Positions 1 through 6,711 of a stretch of 13,052 bases of DNA are shown piece by piece; the first letter of the stretch is position 1; the number at the start of each line of letters is the position of its first letter. Below the pieces are notes generated by a model. That model did not search any database and was not told where the DNA came from. It was given only the letters and a program-made list of their open reading frames with translations. The stretch lies in NCBI GenBank assembly GCA_019694835.1, contig JAIBBE010000088.1:1-13052 (forward strand), given 5' to 3'. This DNA comes from Fimbriimonadaceae bacterium (lineage in GTDB: Bacteria > Armatimonadota > Fimbriimonadia > Fimbriimonadales > Fimbriimonadaceae). A program made the position numbers and the translations under genes.

Positions 1-614
1 GCATTCTCGCCCCGGTACTGCATGACAACCGCCGGCACGCCGGTCGTTCCAACAACGCGCATTTCCGTGCGGACGTGGTGGAAGGATCGCGGGTTATGCA
101 TTCCATCCTTCACTATCCTCACCAACGCCGGGATTTGGCCGCGCCAGTTGATGCAGCGTTGCACTCTGCTCCGGGTTTCAGCGAGTGAGCGTTCGGCTTC
201 CTCAGCAACCGCCAGGCTGGCTTGCAGACGGGCCTCTTGGCGAGCGAGGTCCGCTTGAGCGGCCTCCTCAGCCTTCGAAGCCGCCGCCTCAGCGGCACCC
301 TCCGGCGTTCGTTCGTAGGCTATCTGCGTCGTGCTGAAGGTCCAGATGACAGCGACCAAAGCCACTAGGCTGAGCCCATATGCGCTCATCCTGCCCCACG
401 GGGGAAAGCGGAAGAACAGAGGGGGAGAAAGTCCAACGGCAACGACAGCTAGGGCTGCGATCGCCAGTGAATAATCCGAGACATCCACGCCTGATCTGTT
501 GAAGGACCAGACAGTAAAGACCAAGCCAAGGCAGAAAACGATAACGAGAGCGGCGACGATCCATTGGACTATGTGTCCGGCAATCCGCAGTGCTCCAAGA
601 AAGACAGTATTCAT
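1..614 (-). CDS. membrane protein with coiled coil, C-terminus cut by window edge
   Basis: This frame is open from an ATG at 612-614 to the left edge, so 204 residues are visible and the C-terminus is missing. Three hydrophobic segments lie at about residues 15-36, 49-69 and 76-97. An Ala/Glu/Arg-rich stretch at about 105-152 is predicted to form a coiled coil. A small domain then begins near 158 (RIVKDGMHNPRSF at 166-178, then VVMQYRGEN), a pattern I associate with conserved hypothetical membrane proteins carrying a VKDxLKxPxSFxH motif. A GAGG sits about 7 bases before the ATG. Alternative minus frames over this stretch give proteins with no hydrophobic pattern. The gene is divergent from the XRE regulator, 195 bases away. 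I assign no function. A soluble C-terminal domain held at the inner membrane by an N-terminal anchor is the likely topology (inference). Confidence 0.75.
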   Translation of the reverse strand, partial: MNTVFLGALRIAGHIVQWIVAALVIVFCLGLVFTVWSFNRSGVDVSDYSLAIAALAVVAVGLSPPLFFRFPPWGRMSAYGLSLVALVAVIWTFSTTQIAYERTPEGAAEAAASKAEEAAQADLARQEARLQASLAVAEEAERSLAETRSRVQRCINWRGQIPALVRIVKDGMHNPRSFHHVRTEMRVVGTTGVPAVVMQYRGEN

Positions 615-666
615 TAGAACCTCGGTTCAATTCGTTGTTGCGGAAAATGCACCAAGGTGTTTGGGC

Positions 667-682
667 GCATCATATAAGATGC
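667..682. promoter_or_regulatory. palindrome in the divergent intergenic region
   Basis: The sequence GCATC-ATATAA-GATGC is a perfect 5-base inverted repeat around an AT-rich centre. It lies 53 bases before the start of the membrane-protein gene, and its centre reads TTATAT on the minus strand, which could serve as a -10 box. No convincing -35 box was found. An operator or promoter role is inference. Confidence 0.3.
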
Positions 683-744
683 TGAATTCGCCGCGCCCTA
701 GTCTGTCCGGCCCACCGCTCAGCCACTTTGTAGCGCCACCAAAA

Positions 745-771
745 TAACCCGTTCTGGGATATACCAGGTTA
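745..771. promoter_or_regulatory. nested inverted repeat upstream of the XRE gene, possible operator
   Basis: Two nested dyads share one centre: outer arms TAACC (745-749) and GGTTA (767-771), inner arms CTGG (754-757) and CCAG (764-767), around GATATA. The site ends 38 bases before the GTG start of the XRE-type regulator. Small XRE regulators commonly bind palindromes upstream of their own gene, so autoregulation is plausible but not shown. Confidence 0.4.
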
Positions 772-809
772 GGATTTAACGGAAGCGCCTCACCTCGCGG
801 GGGCGCTCA

Positions 810-1052
810 GTGCCATCGTCCGTCTTCACGCAGCGGCATCAGGAATTCATTCAATTCCTTGTCGCGTCACGTAAGGCTGCCGGCGTCACTCAGGTCGAGC
901 TTGCCGCCCGCCTGGACCGCCATCAGAGTTTTGTGTCGAAGGTCGAGCGGGGCGAACGCCGCGTTGACGTGGTGGAGTTTTGTCAGGTCGCCGAAGCCCT
1001 CGGCCACGATCCGTCCAGGCTGCTCAGAGACTTTCTCGGTTCGGGGCGCTGA
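810..1052 (+). CDS. XRE-family helix-turn-helix transcriptional regulator
   Basis: An 80-residue protein that is essentially one Cro/CI-type helix-turn-helix domain. The pattern ARLDRHQSFVSKVERGERRV (about residues 33-52) is the classic recognition-helix region, preceded by a first helix with ARKAAGVTQVELA-like residues. It probably binds DNA as a dimer in the cytoplasm. The GTG at 810 is preferred because the resulting N-terminus (PSSVFTQRHQEF) matches the usual family start; a G-run at 799-803 may act as ribosome binding site. Its 3' end converges on the restriction-modification gene with only 13 bases between stops. Size and location resemble restriction-modification controller proteins, but this single-domain type is also common as a stand-alone regulator, and the convergent arrangement is not the usual controller layout. 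Autoregulation through the dyad at 745-771 is inference. Confidence 0.85.
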   Translation: MPSSVFTQRHQEFIQFLVASRKAAGVTQVELAARLDRHQSFVSKVERGERRVDVVEFCQVAEALGHDPSRLLRDFLGSGR

Positions 1053-1065
1053 TGGGGCTGCCCGC

Positions 1066-4000
1066 CTAATCAAGAGGCAGTGAAATTTCCCGCATGATCC
1101 GGTCCGTCTCGGCCAAGATCTTGATGATCTTCTGGTAGTGGCCAATGTCGGTCCACAACAACGGACGACCCCGCCGATCTTTGAGCCACTTTTGGGCGGG
1201 CTGGTAGCCGCCGATCAAGAAAGTCCAGGCAACCTCCGGCACCGCCTCGAAATATTGGTCTGGGTTGATGTGGACTCTGCCGCCCTCGAACTTGGGGTAG
1301 CCTGTCGCCACCACGTCGTCGCCTTCGCCATGAAAGGGATAAGGCGTCTCGCCGACCGCCACCGCCTCCATCAAATGCAAGCGGCGTAGCGCCTCGCCTC
1401 TTTCGCTCACGTGTCTGAAGTCCTCGGGCGAGGAGGGACAGGGAATCCGTGGGAAGTCGATTTTGAGAAACTCGGCGTGGGCTTTGCGATAGCTCGGCGA
1501 GTGCAGCACCCCGTAGATGTAGTCGAACACCTTGACCTCACTTGGCCGGGTCTCGCCGGTAGCGGCGCGGAAGTCGTCGTCTGGCTTGGCCTGGTCGGTT
1601 GGGTCTATTCCGCCGGCCTCGCAGATGACGGCGTAGAGCTTGGGGTCGAAATTCAGCGCGCGGTGCTTAGGAGCGAAGGCATCGGCCTGGGAGGCGGCTT
1701 CGGGATAGGCGTAGAGGGGGAGGGCGACATTCTGCTCTTTGGTTTTGGCGGAAATCACGCACATCTCTGGGAGATCGACGGAGACGAATGCGTGGTGAAA
1801 CCCTTCCGCTGCAAGTTGCCGAGGCACAAGCAGTGCGAGGTTGTTGCGGCTCATATGGCGCAGTACTTCGTAGCGCGGTCTGTACGATCCCGGCACTGTC
1901 ACCCCCGCAGTCTTTGCTGCAGCGGCGGTAGGTGCGTAGAACACAAAGCGCTTGTCAAAAGGCCGGTAAAGTAATGGCCGGACAAAGCTCTGTTCGGTGT
2001 CAGCTAGCGCTAAGCGGCTCATCAGCGCACTGGACGTGTCGGCCACCAAATTTGCGTCCGCCCCTGTCTGCATTGCGATTGAGGAGGCCGTGAACAAATC
2101 CCGCACAGACGGCGCGTCGGTGAATGAGCGATCGTCCCCGGCCGCAAACGGTGCAAAGCTAAAGAACGATGCCGCAGCGGGCGAGACTGGCGTCCAGTGC
2201 GCATCATCCAGCCTGCGGACCGCCAAGGCCTCGTTCTTTGCCCGTCGAGTGCCCTCGATCGAACAGTACTGCAGCTGGTTCGCTGGACGATGATCTGGCC
2301 GCCTGACGCCGACGATGATCGCGACGCCCTGCTGGATATCGAAAACATTCTCGTCGGCGGCCGAGCCCGCACTAACGCGCTTAGTGCTTCCGTTGAGTTC
2401 GAAAATGTAGATTTGGCTGAAGCTTTGCATCAACTGCCAACGCATACCTCGAAACGTTGGATTGGTTATGTAGCCGTGGTTGGTGATCATGGCGAGGATG
2501 CCTGATCCGTTAGCGCACAGAGTCGACTCGGCCAACCTGATAAATTTTACATAGTCGTCATTGATGTACTTGAAGCTTCGCTCTTCGAGTCTTCGTTTGC
2601 TTGCCGGTTCTGTTCGGTATGGTTCCAAGAGCGCGCTGATCCAGCTGCCCTTGTTTGATGAGTGCCCCGAATACGGAGGATTGCCGATGACGCACATGAT
2701 CGGCGTCTGGCGCTTCACCTCCCCCGCACCACGTGCTTCCTCGGCCAGGGGCTGGAAAAACAGGTCGCGGACCTCTCGCTCGGCCGGCTCCAGTGCATTG
2801 GTCAGCCAGACCGACAGTCGCGGCGGTTTCTTGCTCGGCTTGTAGCCTGTCTCGGTCAGCATCATGTCCAGCTTCATGTGGCACATGGCATAACTGGCCA
2901 TCAGAAGCTCGAAGCCGTGCAGGCGGGGCAGCAGGTCTTGTTCGACATAGCCAGACCACTTGCCCGGCGCGCGGGACTTCACCCGATCCGAAATCAACTG
3001 CACCGCCTTGGCAAGGAAGGTCCCGGTGCCAGTGGCGGGGTCCAGAATTTGGACCCTATGGACCTGACGTTTTTCGGTCACCGGCTTGCCCGTCTTCGGG
3101 TTGTTCTGACCGGTGTCCCAATCGACCGTGACCTTTGAGGTATCCGCCAGACCATCGGCCAGGCCAAACTCGGTCTTCAGCACGTCATCGATGGCGCGGA
3201 CGATGAAATCCACCACCGGTTCGGGCGTGTACCAGACGCCCCGGCTCTTGCGCTTTTTCGGATTGTAGGCGGCGAGGAAGTTTTCGTAGAAGTGGATGAA
3301 GGGGTCGTTGCGCGCGGTGAACTTGCCAAAGTCGCGGAACAGAGAGTGCGGGTCGCTAGCGCGCATCACTTGGACCAAGTCATCGACGATGTAGGTCAGG
3401 CGTTTGGGTAGGGCCGGGCCAGCGACGTATTCGAACAACCCTTTCAGAAACGGGTTCGAGGCTGGCAAATTCTCCATCGCCTCCTGCCGGCTGAAGGTGG
3501 CCAGATCGTCGTCGTGGAAGCGGGCCGCGAACATGCCGTAGGTAATTGTCTCGGCGTAGATGTCGGCGAACTCGTCCGGCTCTAGGTTCGGCAAGAGATT
3601 GGCCTTGAAACTCTTGAACTGGCCGCCCAGGCCCGTTCGGAACTCGGGGTCCTCATTCAGCGCCAGAGTGATCTCATCTTTGATGATAGCCGCCTTAGCC
3701 GCCATCATCTCCGCCAGCTTTGACGCTGAGCGAATGCTGATAGGTTTCTGCTCGGCAAACAGCCTGAGCTGGCGTTCCAGTTCTTCGAACTTCTCCGGGG
3801 TCGGTTGCAGGCCCATCAGGAAGTTGGCGATTGAGACGAAATGAACAGGTTCGCCGTCGCGGATGAACTCGAAGTCGACCCCGTTGGTGTAGATCAGGTT
3901 GGGGTAGGCGGCCTCGTACCGTTTGCGCTGTTCAACCGAGTAGCCCTTCAGCCTGATAACGTCCTTGTCGATGTCCTTAGCTTCGGCCCAGCCGATTGGC

Positions 4001-4185
4001 ACGCCGTCACGCTGGAACATGAAGTCGGGCATCCCGCCTTCGGACTGCTTCGGTTCGTTGATTACAGTCAGCGCCGGGTCGATGCTCTGAAACAGATCAT
4101 TGAGCGCCGGGCGGTAGCTATGTTCGGTAGCGTGGCCGCCCTTGAACAGGGTCACGACCCTTTCAAGATAGTCAGAAACTGACAT
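1066..4185 (-). CDS. type IIG/ISP-like single-chain restriction-modification enzyme (N6-adenine methyltransferase plus nuclease)
   Basis: A 1039-residue protein combining cleavage, methylation and recognition. The N-terminal PD-(D/E)xK nuclease shows D54 and E68-A-K70 (GMPDFMF, then GWAEAKD). A helical connector follows to about 310. The methyltransferase has YTPEPVVDFIVR (319-330), SAM-binding motif I LDPATGTGTF (381-390) and the N6-adenine catalytic motif NPPY (502-505). The C-terminal half holds YRPFDKRFVFY (740-750), typical of the target-recognition part of type ISP/IIG enzymes. Such enzymes methylate adenine in their own site and cut unmodified DNA. The ATG is supported by GGAGG 4 bases upstream. 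All key residues are present and no frameshift is seen, so the enzyme is probably active. No helicase domain sits between nuclease and methyltransferase, so it is closer to type IIG than to full type ISP. BREX PglX and DISARM DrmMI are related methylases, but no partner genes of those systems are visible. Confidence 0.93.
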   Translation of the reverse strand: MSVSDYLERVVTLFKGGHATEHSYRPALNDLFQSIDPALTVINEPKQSEGGMPDFMFQRDGVPIGWAEAKDIDKDVIRLKGYSVEQRKRYEAAYPNLIYTNGVDFEFIRDGEPVHFVSIANFLMGLQPTPEKFEELERQLRLFAEQKPISIRSASKLAEMMAAKAAIIKDEITLALNEDPEFRTGLGGQFKSFKANLLPNLEPDEFADIYAETITYGMFAARFHDDDLATFSRQEAMENLPASNPFLKGLFEYVAGPALPKRLTYIVDDLVQVMRASDPHSLFRDFGKFTARNDPFIHFYENFLAAYNPKKRKSRGVWYTPEPVVDFIVRAIDDVLKTEFGLADGLADTSKVTVDWDTGQNNPKTGKPVTEKRQVHRVQILDPATGTGTFLAKAVQLISDRVKSRAPGKWSGYVEQDLLPRLHGFELLMASYAMCHMKLDMMLTETGYKPSKKPPRLSVWLTNALEPAEREVRDLFFQPLAEEARGAGEVKRQTPIMCVIGNPPYSGHSSNKGSWISALLEPYRTEPASKRRLEERSFKYINDDYVKFIRLAESTLCANGSGILAMITNHGYITNPTFRGMRWQLMQSFSQIYIFELNGSTKRVSAGSAADENVFDIQQGVAIIVGVRRPDHRPANQLQYCSIEGTRRAKNEALAVRRLDDAHWTPVSPAAASFFSFAPFAAGDDRSFTDAPSVRDLFTASSIAMQTGADANLVADTSSALMSRLALADTEQSFVRPLLYRPFDKRFVFYAPTAAAAKTAGVTVPGSYRPRYEVLRHMSRNNLALLVPRQLAAEGFHHAFVSVDLPEMCVISAKTKEQNVALPLYAYPEAASQADAFAPKHRALNFDPKLYAVICEAGGIDPTDQAKPDDDFRAATGETRPSEVKVFDYIYGVLHSPSYRKAHAEFLKIDFPRIPCPSSPEDFRHVSERGEALRRLHLMEAVAVGETPYPFHGEGDDVVATGYPKFEGGRVHINPDQYFEAVPEVAWTFLIGGYQPAQKWLKDRRGRPLLWTDIGHYQKIIKILAETDRIMREISLPLD

Positions 4186-4229
4186 TCGCCCTCCGTTGTC
4201 TCGGGCAGGCTAGCCGCTCCGCGATCGTC

Positions 4230-4258
4230 CTGTCACTCCAAGAGAGCGGTGGTGTCAA
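4230..4258 (-). promoter_or_regulatory. weak candidate promoter for the restriction-modification gene
   Basis: On the minus strand a perfect TTGACA (4253-4258) is followed after 17 bases by TGACAG (4230-4235). The -35 match is exact but the -10 match is poor, so this is only a candidate. It lies 45 bases before the ATG of the restriction enzyme. Confidence 0.25.
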
Positions 4259-4502
4259 AGCAATGGGGCTTGTGACCTTGTCGGAGCTTAGACGAGGCAG
4301 CCCCACCCAGCTGGAACCCACAGCGGTTCCCACTTGGACAGCCCACCGCCGATCGCCGGGCGTCTTCCTGGCAAGAGTGGTTCTGGAAGGTTGGTGACCC
4401 TAGAAGACCTAAGCGCCTAACCCCCGCGTTGCGAAAGCACCACCAAGGCTTACGGTGTTTTGGCTTGGGAATGAGGAGGAGCGTGGGTTTATCGCTCTTT
4501 GG

Positions 4503-4531
4503 GCCGTTTCCGGCTTCCGATCCGATCGGAA
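4503..4531. repeat. two adjacent hairpins just beyond the tRNA 3' end
   Basis: A perfect 8-base inverted repeat around one central base (4515-4531, TTCCGATC-x-GATCGGAA) abuts a second one whose minus strand reads GCCG-GAAA-CGGC (4503-4514). They begin 4 bases past the CCA of the tRNA fragment. They could be the original tRNA terminator (no T-run follows, so a weak one) or recombinase-associated sites. Confidence 0.4.
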
Positions 4532-4535
4532 ATGG

Positions 4536-4580
4536 TGGTGCCGCCTAGGTGACTCGAACACCTGACCTACGCATTACGAA
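4536..4580 (-). other. 3' fragment of tRNA-Thr (anticodon CGT), probable attachment site
   Basis: Read on the minus strand, the 45 bases give an anticodon loop TTCGTAA, the 3' anticodon-stem strand TGCGT, variable loop AGGTC, a complete T arm (AGGTG / TTCGAGT / CACCT), the 3' acceptor strand AGGCGGC, discriminator A and CCA. The bases 5' of the loop (AGACC) cannot pair with TGCGT, and no D arm or 5' acceptor strand is present, so this is a half tRNA and not a gene. Tyrosine integrases often cross over in the anticodon loop and leave exactly such a displaced 3' end. The orientation predicts that the element lies to the right and that an intact tRNA-Thr, read on the minus strand, is at its far end outside this window. 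Confidence 0.8.
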
Positions 4581-4720
4581 GGTCTGAGAAGGACGTTGTC
4601 GAAGCCATGGGTCGCTTGGGATTCGGTGGCCCAGACAGGTGGGGTTTCGAGCCCACCCAGGAACCTCCCAAATTGAGCGCAAAGGCCAACTCGGCCGCAT
4701 CCTAGTTTGAGTGCTTTCGC

Positions 4721-4755
4721 TAGGAAGGGTCCGAAAATCTGACCTACGCCATACC
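4721..4755 (-). repeat. att-like repeat, copy B
   Basis: Shares TAGG, then GTCCGA at the same distance, then a 15-base identical block (4741-4755) with copy C at 5981-6014. On the minus strand it contains GCGTAGGTCAG and a TTCG in the place of the T loop, like the tRNA-Thr fragment at 4536-4580, but the T stem no longer pairs. A degenerate tRNA-derived attachment site is the likely explanation. Confidence 0.55.
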
Positions 4756-4756
4756 T

Positions 4757-4769
4757 GCAAATGATTTGC
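4757..4769. repeat. perfect 13-base palindrome beside repeat B
   Basis: GCAAAT and ATTTGC flank a single base, one base outside repeat copy B. It could be a recombinase or regulator site. No equivalent is seen beside copy C, which argues against it being an essential part of the repeat. Confidence 0.35.
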
Positions 4770-4909
4770 CGGGAACGATATGCCCCCCGCTGTTCCCTGA
4801 CGGTGCGATCAGAGCCGGGCCACAGCCCCCAGGATGGCAAGCGAGAGTCGCGAACGCAGGTATAAGAACAAGGCCGGAGCAGATCGGCGCATGATTGCGG
4901 GAGGAACTG

Positions 4910-5374
4910 ATGGCTCCAGAAATTGAGGTTGCTCGCACCATTGCGGATATCTTCGCTGCATTGGAACGGCTGCACCAGCAGGGCGCTAGGGACGCTTCCG
5001 GAAGCCGTATTCGGCGTGAAGCCGTCCATTTCCTTTGGGAACTACGCGCAGGAGCCAAGCTCGCCCACGATCGCGCTCATTCAGTAGCTGCGCGGGCACA
5101 ACGACAGGCGGCTCAATTGGGCGGTCTGGAATACGATCACTCAATTCCCGTCGCTTGCTTCATGCCGTTGCTGCGACAAGCCTGCGGATCGGCCGAAATG
5201 ATGTTGGGTCGGCTGAAGATGCTTGTCCGCCCCGTCATCCTGACCGGCGATGAACACAACCTTCTGGCCGCTCGCGGCCTGCGATCCAAGATGCCTGCCG
5301 GATGCGAAGTGACCGACACAATGGCTCGATACCGCACCGCCGGCATCGCCATCGAAGGCGGCCAGGTTCCGTAA
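4910..5374 (+). CDS. conserved-looking hypothetical protein with a DHxxP and TxxEH pattern
   Basis: A 154-residue soluble protein, function unknown. GGAGGA 4-5 bases before the ATG at 4910 decides the start over an in-frame TTG 15 bases upstream. The C-terminal half looks most constrained: LEYDHSIP (73-80), VRPVILTGDEHNLL (106-119) and MPAGC...ARYRTAGI (128-146). The DHxxP is reminiscent of the start of HNH-type nuclease motifs, but the later Asn/His and zinc ligands are not clear, so nuclease activity is speculation. The same three blocks recur in looser form in the protein at 6756-7259. It is the only plus-strand gene right of the restriction enzyme, and it converges on the nuclease gene at 5471-5893 with 96 bases between stops. 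Both lie between att-like copies B and C. Confidence 0.7.
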   Translation: MAPEIEVARTIADIFAALERLHQQGARDASGSRIRREAVHFLWELRAGAKLAHDRAHSVAARAQRQAAQLGGLEYDHSIPVACFMPLLRQACGSAEMMLGRLKMLVRPVILTGDEHNLLAARGLRSKMPAGCEVTDTMARYRTAGIAIEGGQVP

Positions 5375-5470
5375 GCTAGGTTCTGCTCCCCGGGGCCCCT
5401 TAGAGCGAACGCTACGAGAGACCTTCGACGGTGCACAACTTGCTCGCGGGCGGCAGGCGCAGGCCAGGTC

Positions 5471-5893
5471 TTACGCATCCTTCGAGAGATGCGGCTCTCC
5501 AAGCCGCTCCCAAGCCTCCTCATAGGCGGGCAGAGCGTAGGATTTTGGCTGCAGCCAGAATGACACGGTACCGGTCGCGCTGACTCCCTTGTGGGCAGCA
5601 GCCTTCACCTCGTCGCGCGTTAGGACGTAGCAGGTGGGTGACGCCGTGTTCGCGTTGATGGTGACGATCCACCAAGTTGATCGAAGCGTGTCCAATGACC
5701 CACCAAGCGGAACGGGCGCGCGCTTCGACAGTGCCTTAGATTGGATAGGCAGGACGCGGGACTCGTCGTCGCTGACCGCGTAAAGGTCGGCACCGCGGGC
5801 GTTGCGCACGGTCGGCATCACATGCCAGCCGCGGCGCGATAGCTCCCGCGCCACGTGGTAAAGACCGGCATTTCCGGTGAGTTGATGCCGCAC
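5471..5893 (-). CDS. small PD-(D/E)xK-like nuclease-fold protein
   Basis: A 140-residue protein starting RHQLTGNAGLYHVARELSRR after the initiator. The pattern is that of a Holliday-resolvase/restriction-like fold: an N-terminal helix with GNAGLYHVARELSRRGW, then GADLYAV (D36) and IQSKALSK (Q51-x-K53), i.e. D-x14-QxK, a known variant of the nuclease core. W75-W76 and a C-terminal FWLQPKSY segment follow. I recognise the type as a conserved hypothetical and know no measured function. The frame stays open upstream to 6082, but the GTG at 5891-5893 is chosen because a G-run ends 6-7 bases before it and the upstream residues are Arg/Pro-rich with no protein-like pattern. Att-like copy C lies 87 bases upstream of the start. 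It may be the last gene of the minus-strand cargo, but the 189-base gap and the repeat argue for a separate unit. Confidence 0.8.
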   Translation of the reverse strand: MRHQLTGNAGLYHVARELSRRGWHVMPTVRNARGADLYAVSDDESRVLPIQSKALSKRAPVPLGGSLDTLRSTWWIVTINANTASPTCYVLTRDEVKAAAHKGVSATGTVSFWLQPKSYALPAYEEAWERLGEPHLSKDA

Positions 5894-5980
5894 GATCGTA
5901 CCCCCAAGCGCGGGCCAGGACCTTCTTGGGTGCGCGGGCGGAGGTCCTGCCGGCCTTCTCCTAGCGAGGATGCGTTGAAG

Positions 5981-6014
5981 TAGGCAACGTCCGATAGCCG
6001 ACCTACGCCATACC
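5981..6014 (-). repeat. att-like repeat, copy C
   Basis: Partner of copy B (4721-4755): 15 identical bases (6000-6014), GTCCGA at nearly the same distance (one base shorter) and TAGG at the far end. It separates the 183-residue gene from the small PD-(D/E)xK gene. Confidence 0.55.
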
Positions 6015-6082
6015 CCAAGAAGCCAAACAGAGCCGCAAACCCCGTTTCTGCCCCCGAGGAGGACTTGGCCGTTTCTGCGCAA

Positions 6083-6634
6083 CTAGTCCGTGATGATGAG
6101 ACTCGCCGGCGAGATCAGGGATGCGCGCTTTCCTCGTCGTCCCATCCAGATGGAGTAGCCGGCGTTGATGAGGTGAACCGCCTCGCTGAGACGGCGCACG
6201 AACACGGCAAACTCGACGTGGTTTTTCAAGTCGGCCGAGAGGTCACCCCGAGCGAGTTGGTAGCCGTGCTTGGTGAGGATCGGATACTCCTCTCCACCGG
6301 GGCGCGGCTCTCTTCGGCGAATAGTTGGTTCCGTGATTTCAATGAAGGTCGACGGCTTCTCAAAGGTCAGGCCATGGTAGCTGACTTGGCAGTTCGTCAC
6401 GAAGCGATCCATGCCGATGAGTTCGTAGATCCAGCGACCCAAGTGGCTGTTGTTCCGCCTTTCCCGGAGACCCTCAGGAACCAGGTGCGCCAATTCGGCG
6501 TCAACGGCCTTGGCGGGAGGCTCGCCCATTCGAGCCAGCGCGACCATCTCATCTCGGTGCTTGAGGAGGATCGGCTCGACCTTGCGGCCCAGGGGTGATT
6601 GCTTGAAGCCGGTGAGGCCGAAGTCAGCGCGCAT
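6083..6634 (-). CDS. hypothetical protein, 183 residues
   Basis: I do not recognise a domain. The protein is basic, soluble and without signal peptide or membrane segment. It opens with an Arg/Lys-rich region (FKQSPLGRKVEPILLKHRDEMVALARMG, described at residues 10-37), continues with a helix-rich part containing LGRWIYELIGMDRFVTNCQ (65-83), and ends in a segment with HVEFAVFVRRL (149-159) and a GRRGKR patch (175-180). The basic patches would suit nucleic-acid binding (inference). The ATG at 6632-6634 is chosen over the longer open frame because AAGGTG lies 4 bases before it and the upstream extension overlaps the neighbouring gene with low-complexity Arg/Ser. A candidate promoter with TTGAAA and TATATC lies in the 121-base gap before it, so it may be transcribed separately as well as from the upstream unit. 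Confidence 0.72.
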   Translation of the reverse strand: MRADFGLTGFKQSPLGRKVEPILLKHRDEMVALARMGEPPAKAVDAELAHLVPEGLRERRNNSHLGRWIYELIGMDRFVTNCQVSYHGLTFEKPSTFIEITEPTIRRREPRPGGEEYPILTKHGYQLARGDLSADLKNHVEFAVFVRRLSEAVHLINAGYSIWMGRRGKRASLISPASLIITD

Positions 6635-6683
6635 GAAGCACCTTTTTGTGTTGCTTAACGGTAGAAATTGGCGTGGAGTGGCC

Positions 6684-6711
6684 GATATATACCGTTGAAC
6701 AACATTTTCAA
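6684..6711 (-). promoter_or_regulatory. candidate promoter and dyad for the 183-residue gene
   Basis: On the minus strand TTGAAA (6706-6711) is followed after 16 bases by TATATC (6684-6689). A small inverted repeat, TTGAA-x7-TTCAA (6695-6711), overlaps the -35 box and could be an operator. The -10 box is 49 bases before the ATG. Confidence 0.35.

Larger units (their letters stand above)
4186..4535. other. non-coding stretch between restriction enzyme and tRNA fragment
   Basis: These 350 bases contain no credible gene on either strand. What can be seen is the ribosome binding site and a possible -35 box for the restriction gene at the left end, and a cluster of palindromes at the right end against the tRNA fragment. 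The middle (about 4270-4500) shows no structure I can assign. Confidence 0.6.
4581..4909. other. non-coding stretch inside the junction region
   Basis: These 329 bases hold att-like repeat copy B (4721-4755), a palindrome next to it, and the ribosome binding site of the following plus-strand gene. Minus-strand open frames cross it but lack recognisable content and overlap the better-supported plus gene. I see no promoter that I would call. Confidence 0.55.

Noticed and set aside
289..630. Minus-strand 113-residue frame starting at a TTG
   Set aside because: The neighbouring frame with ATG at 614 gives membrane helices, a coiled coil and a recognisable C-terminal domain; this one gives a Cys/Arg-rich shadow.
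1411..1974. Plus-strand open frame of 187 residues inside the restriction gene
   Set aside because: It is antisense to the motif-bearing restriction enzyme, has no ribosome binding site and has low-complexity Gly/Val content, as expected of a shadow in GC-rich DNA.
1066..4185. The large methylase as BREX PglX or DISARM DrmMI
   Set aside because: It carries its own N-terminal nuclease motif, and no phosphatase, Lon-like, ATPase or DISARM helicase partner genes are adjacent.
4536..4620. A complete tRNA gene at the tRNA-Thr fragment
   Set aside because: The 5' acceptor strand, D arm and 5' anticodon-stem strand are missing; only the 3' half is present.
4574..5029. Minus-strand open frames of 151 and 104 residues across the junction
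   Set aside because: They run through the tRNA fragment and repeat B and overlap the plus-strand gene with the better start (GGAGGA) and protein-like blocks.
5818..6018. Minus-strand 66-residue frame reading YGVGRLSDVAYFNASSLG
   Set aside because: The stretch looks protein-like, but it overlaps the start of the better-supported nuclease gene in another frame, has no clear ribosome binding site, and covers att-like repeat C. It could be a gene remnant, but I cannot support that.
6042..6078. Ten-base direct repeat CCGTTTCTGC, twice 27 bases apart
   Set aside because: Only two short copies with no further structure; not enough to call an iteron or array.
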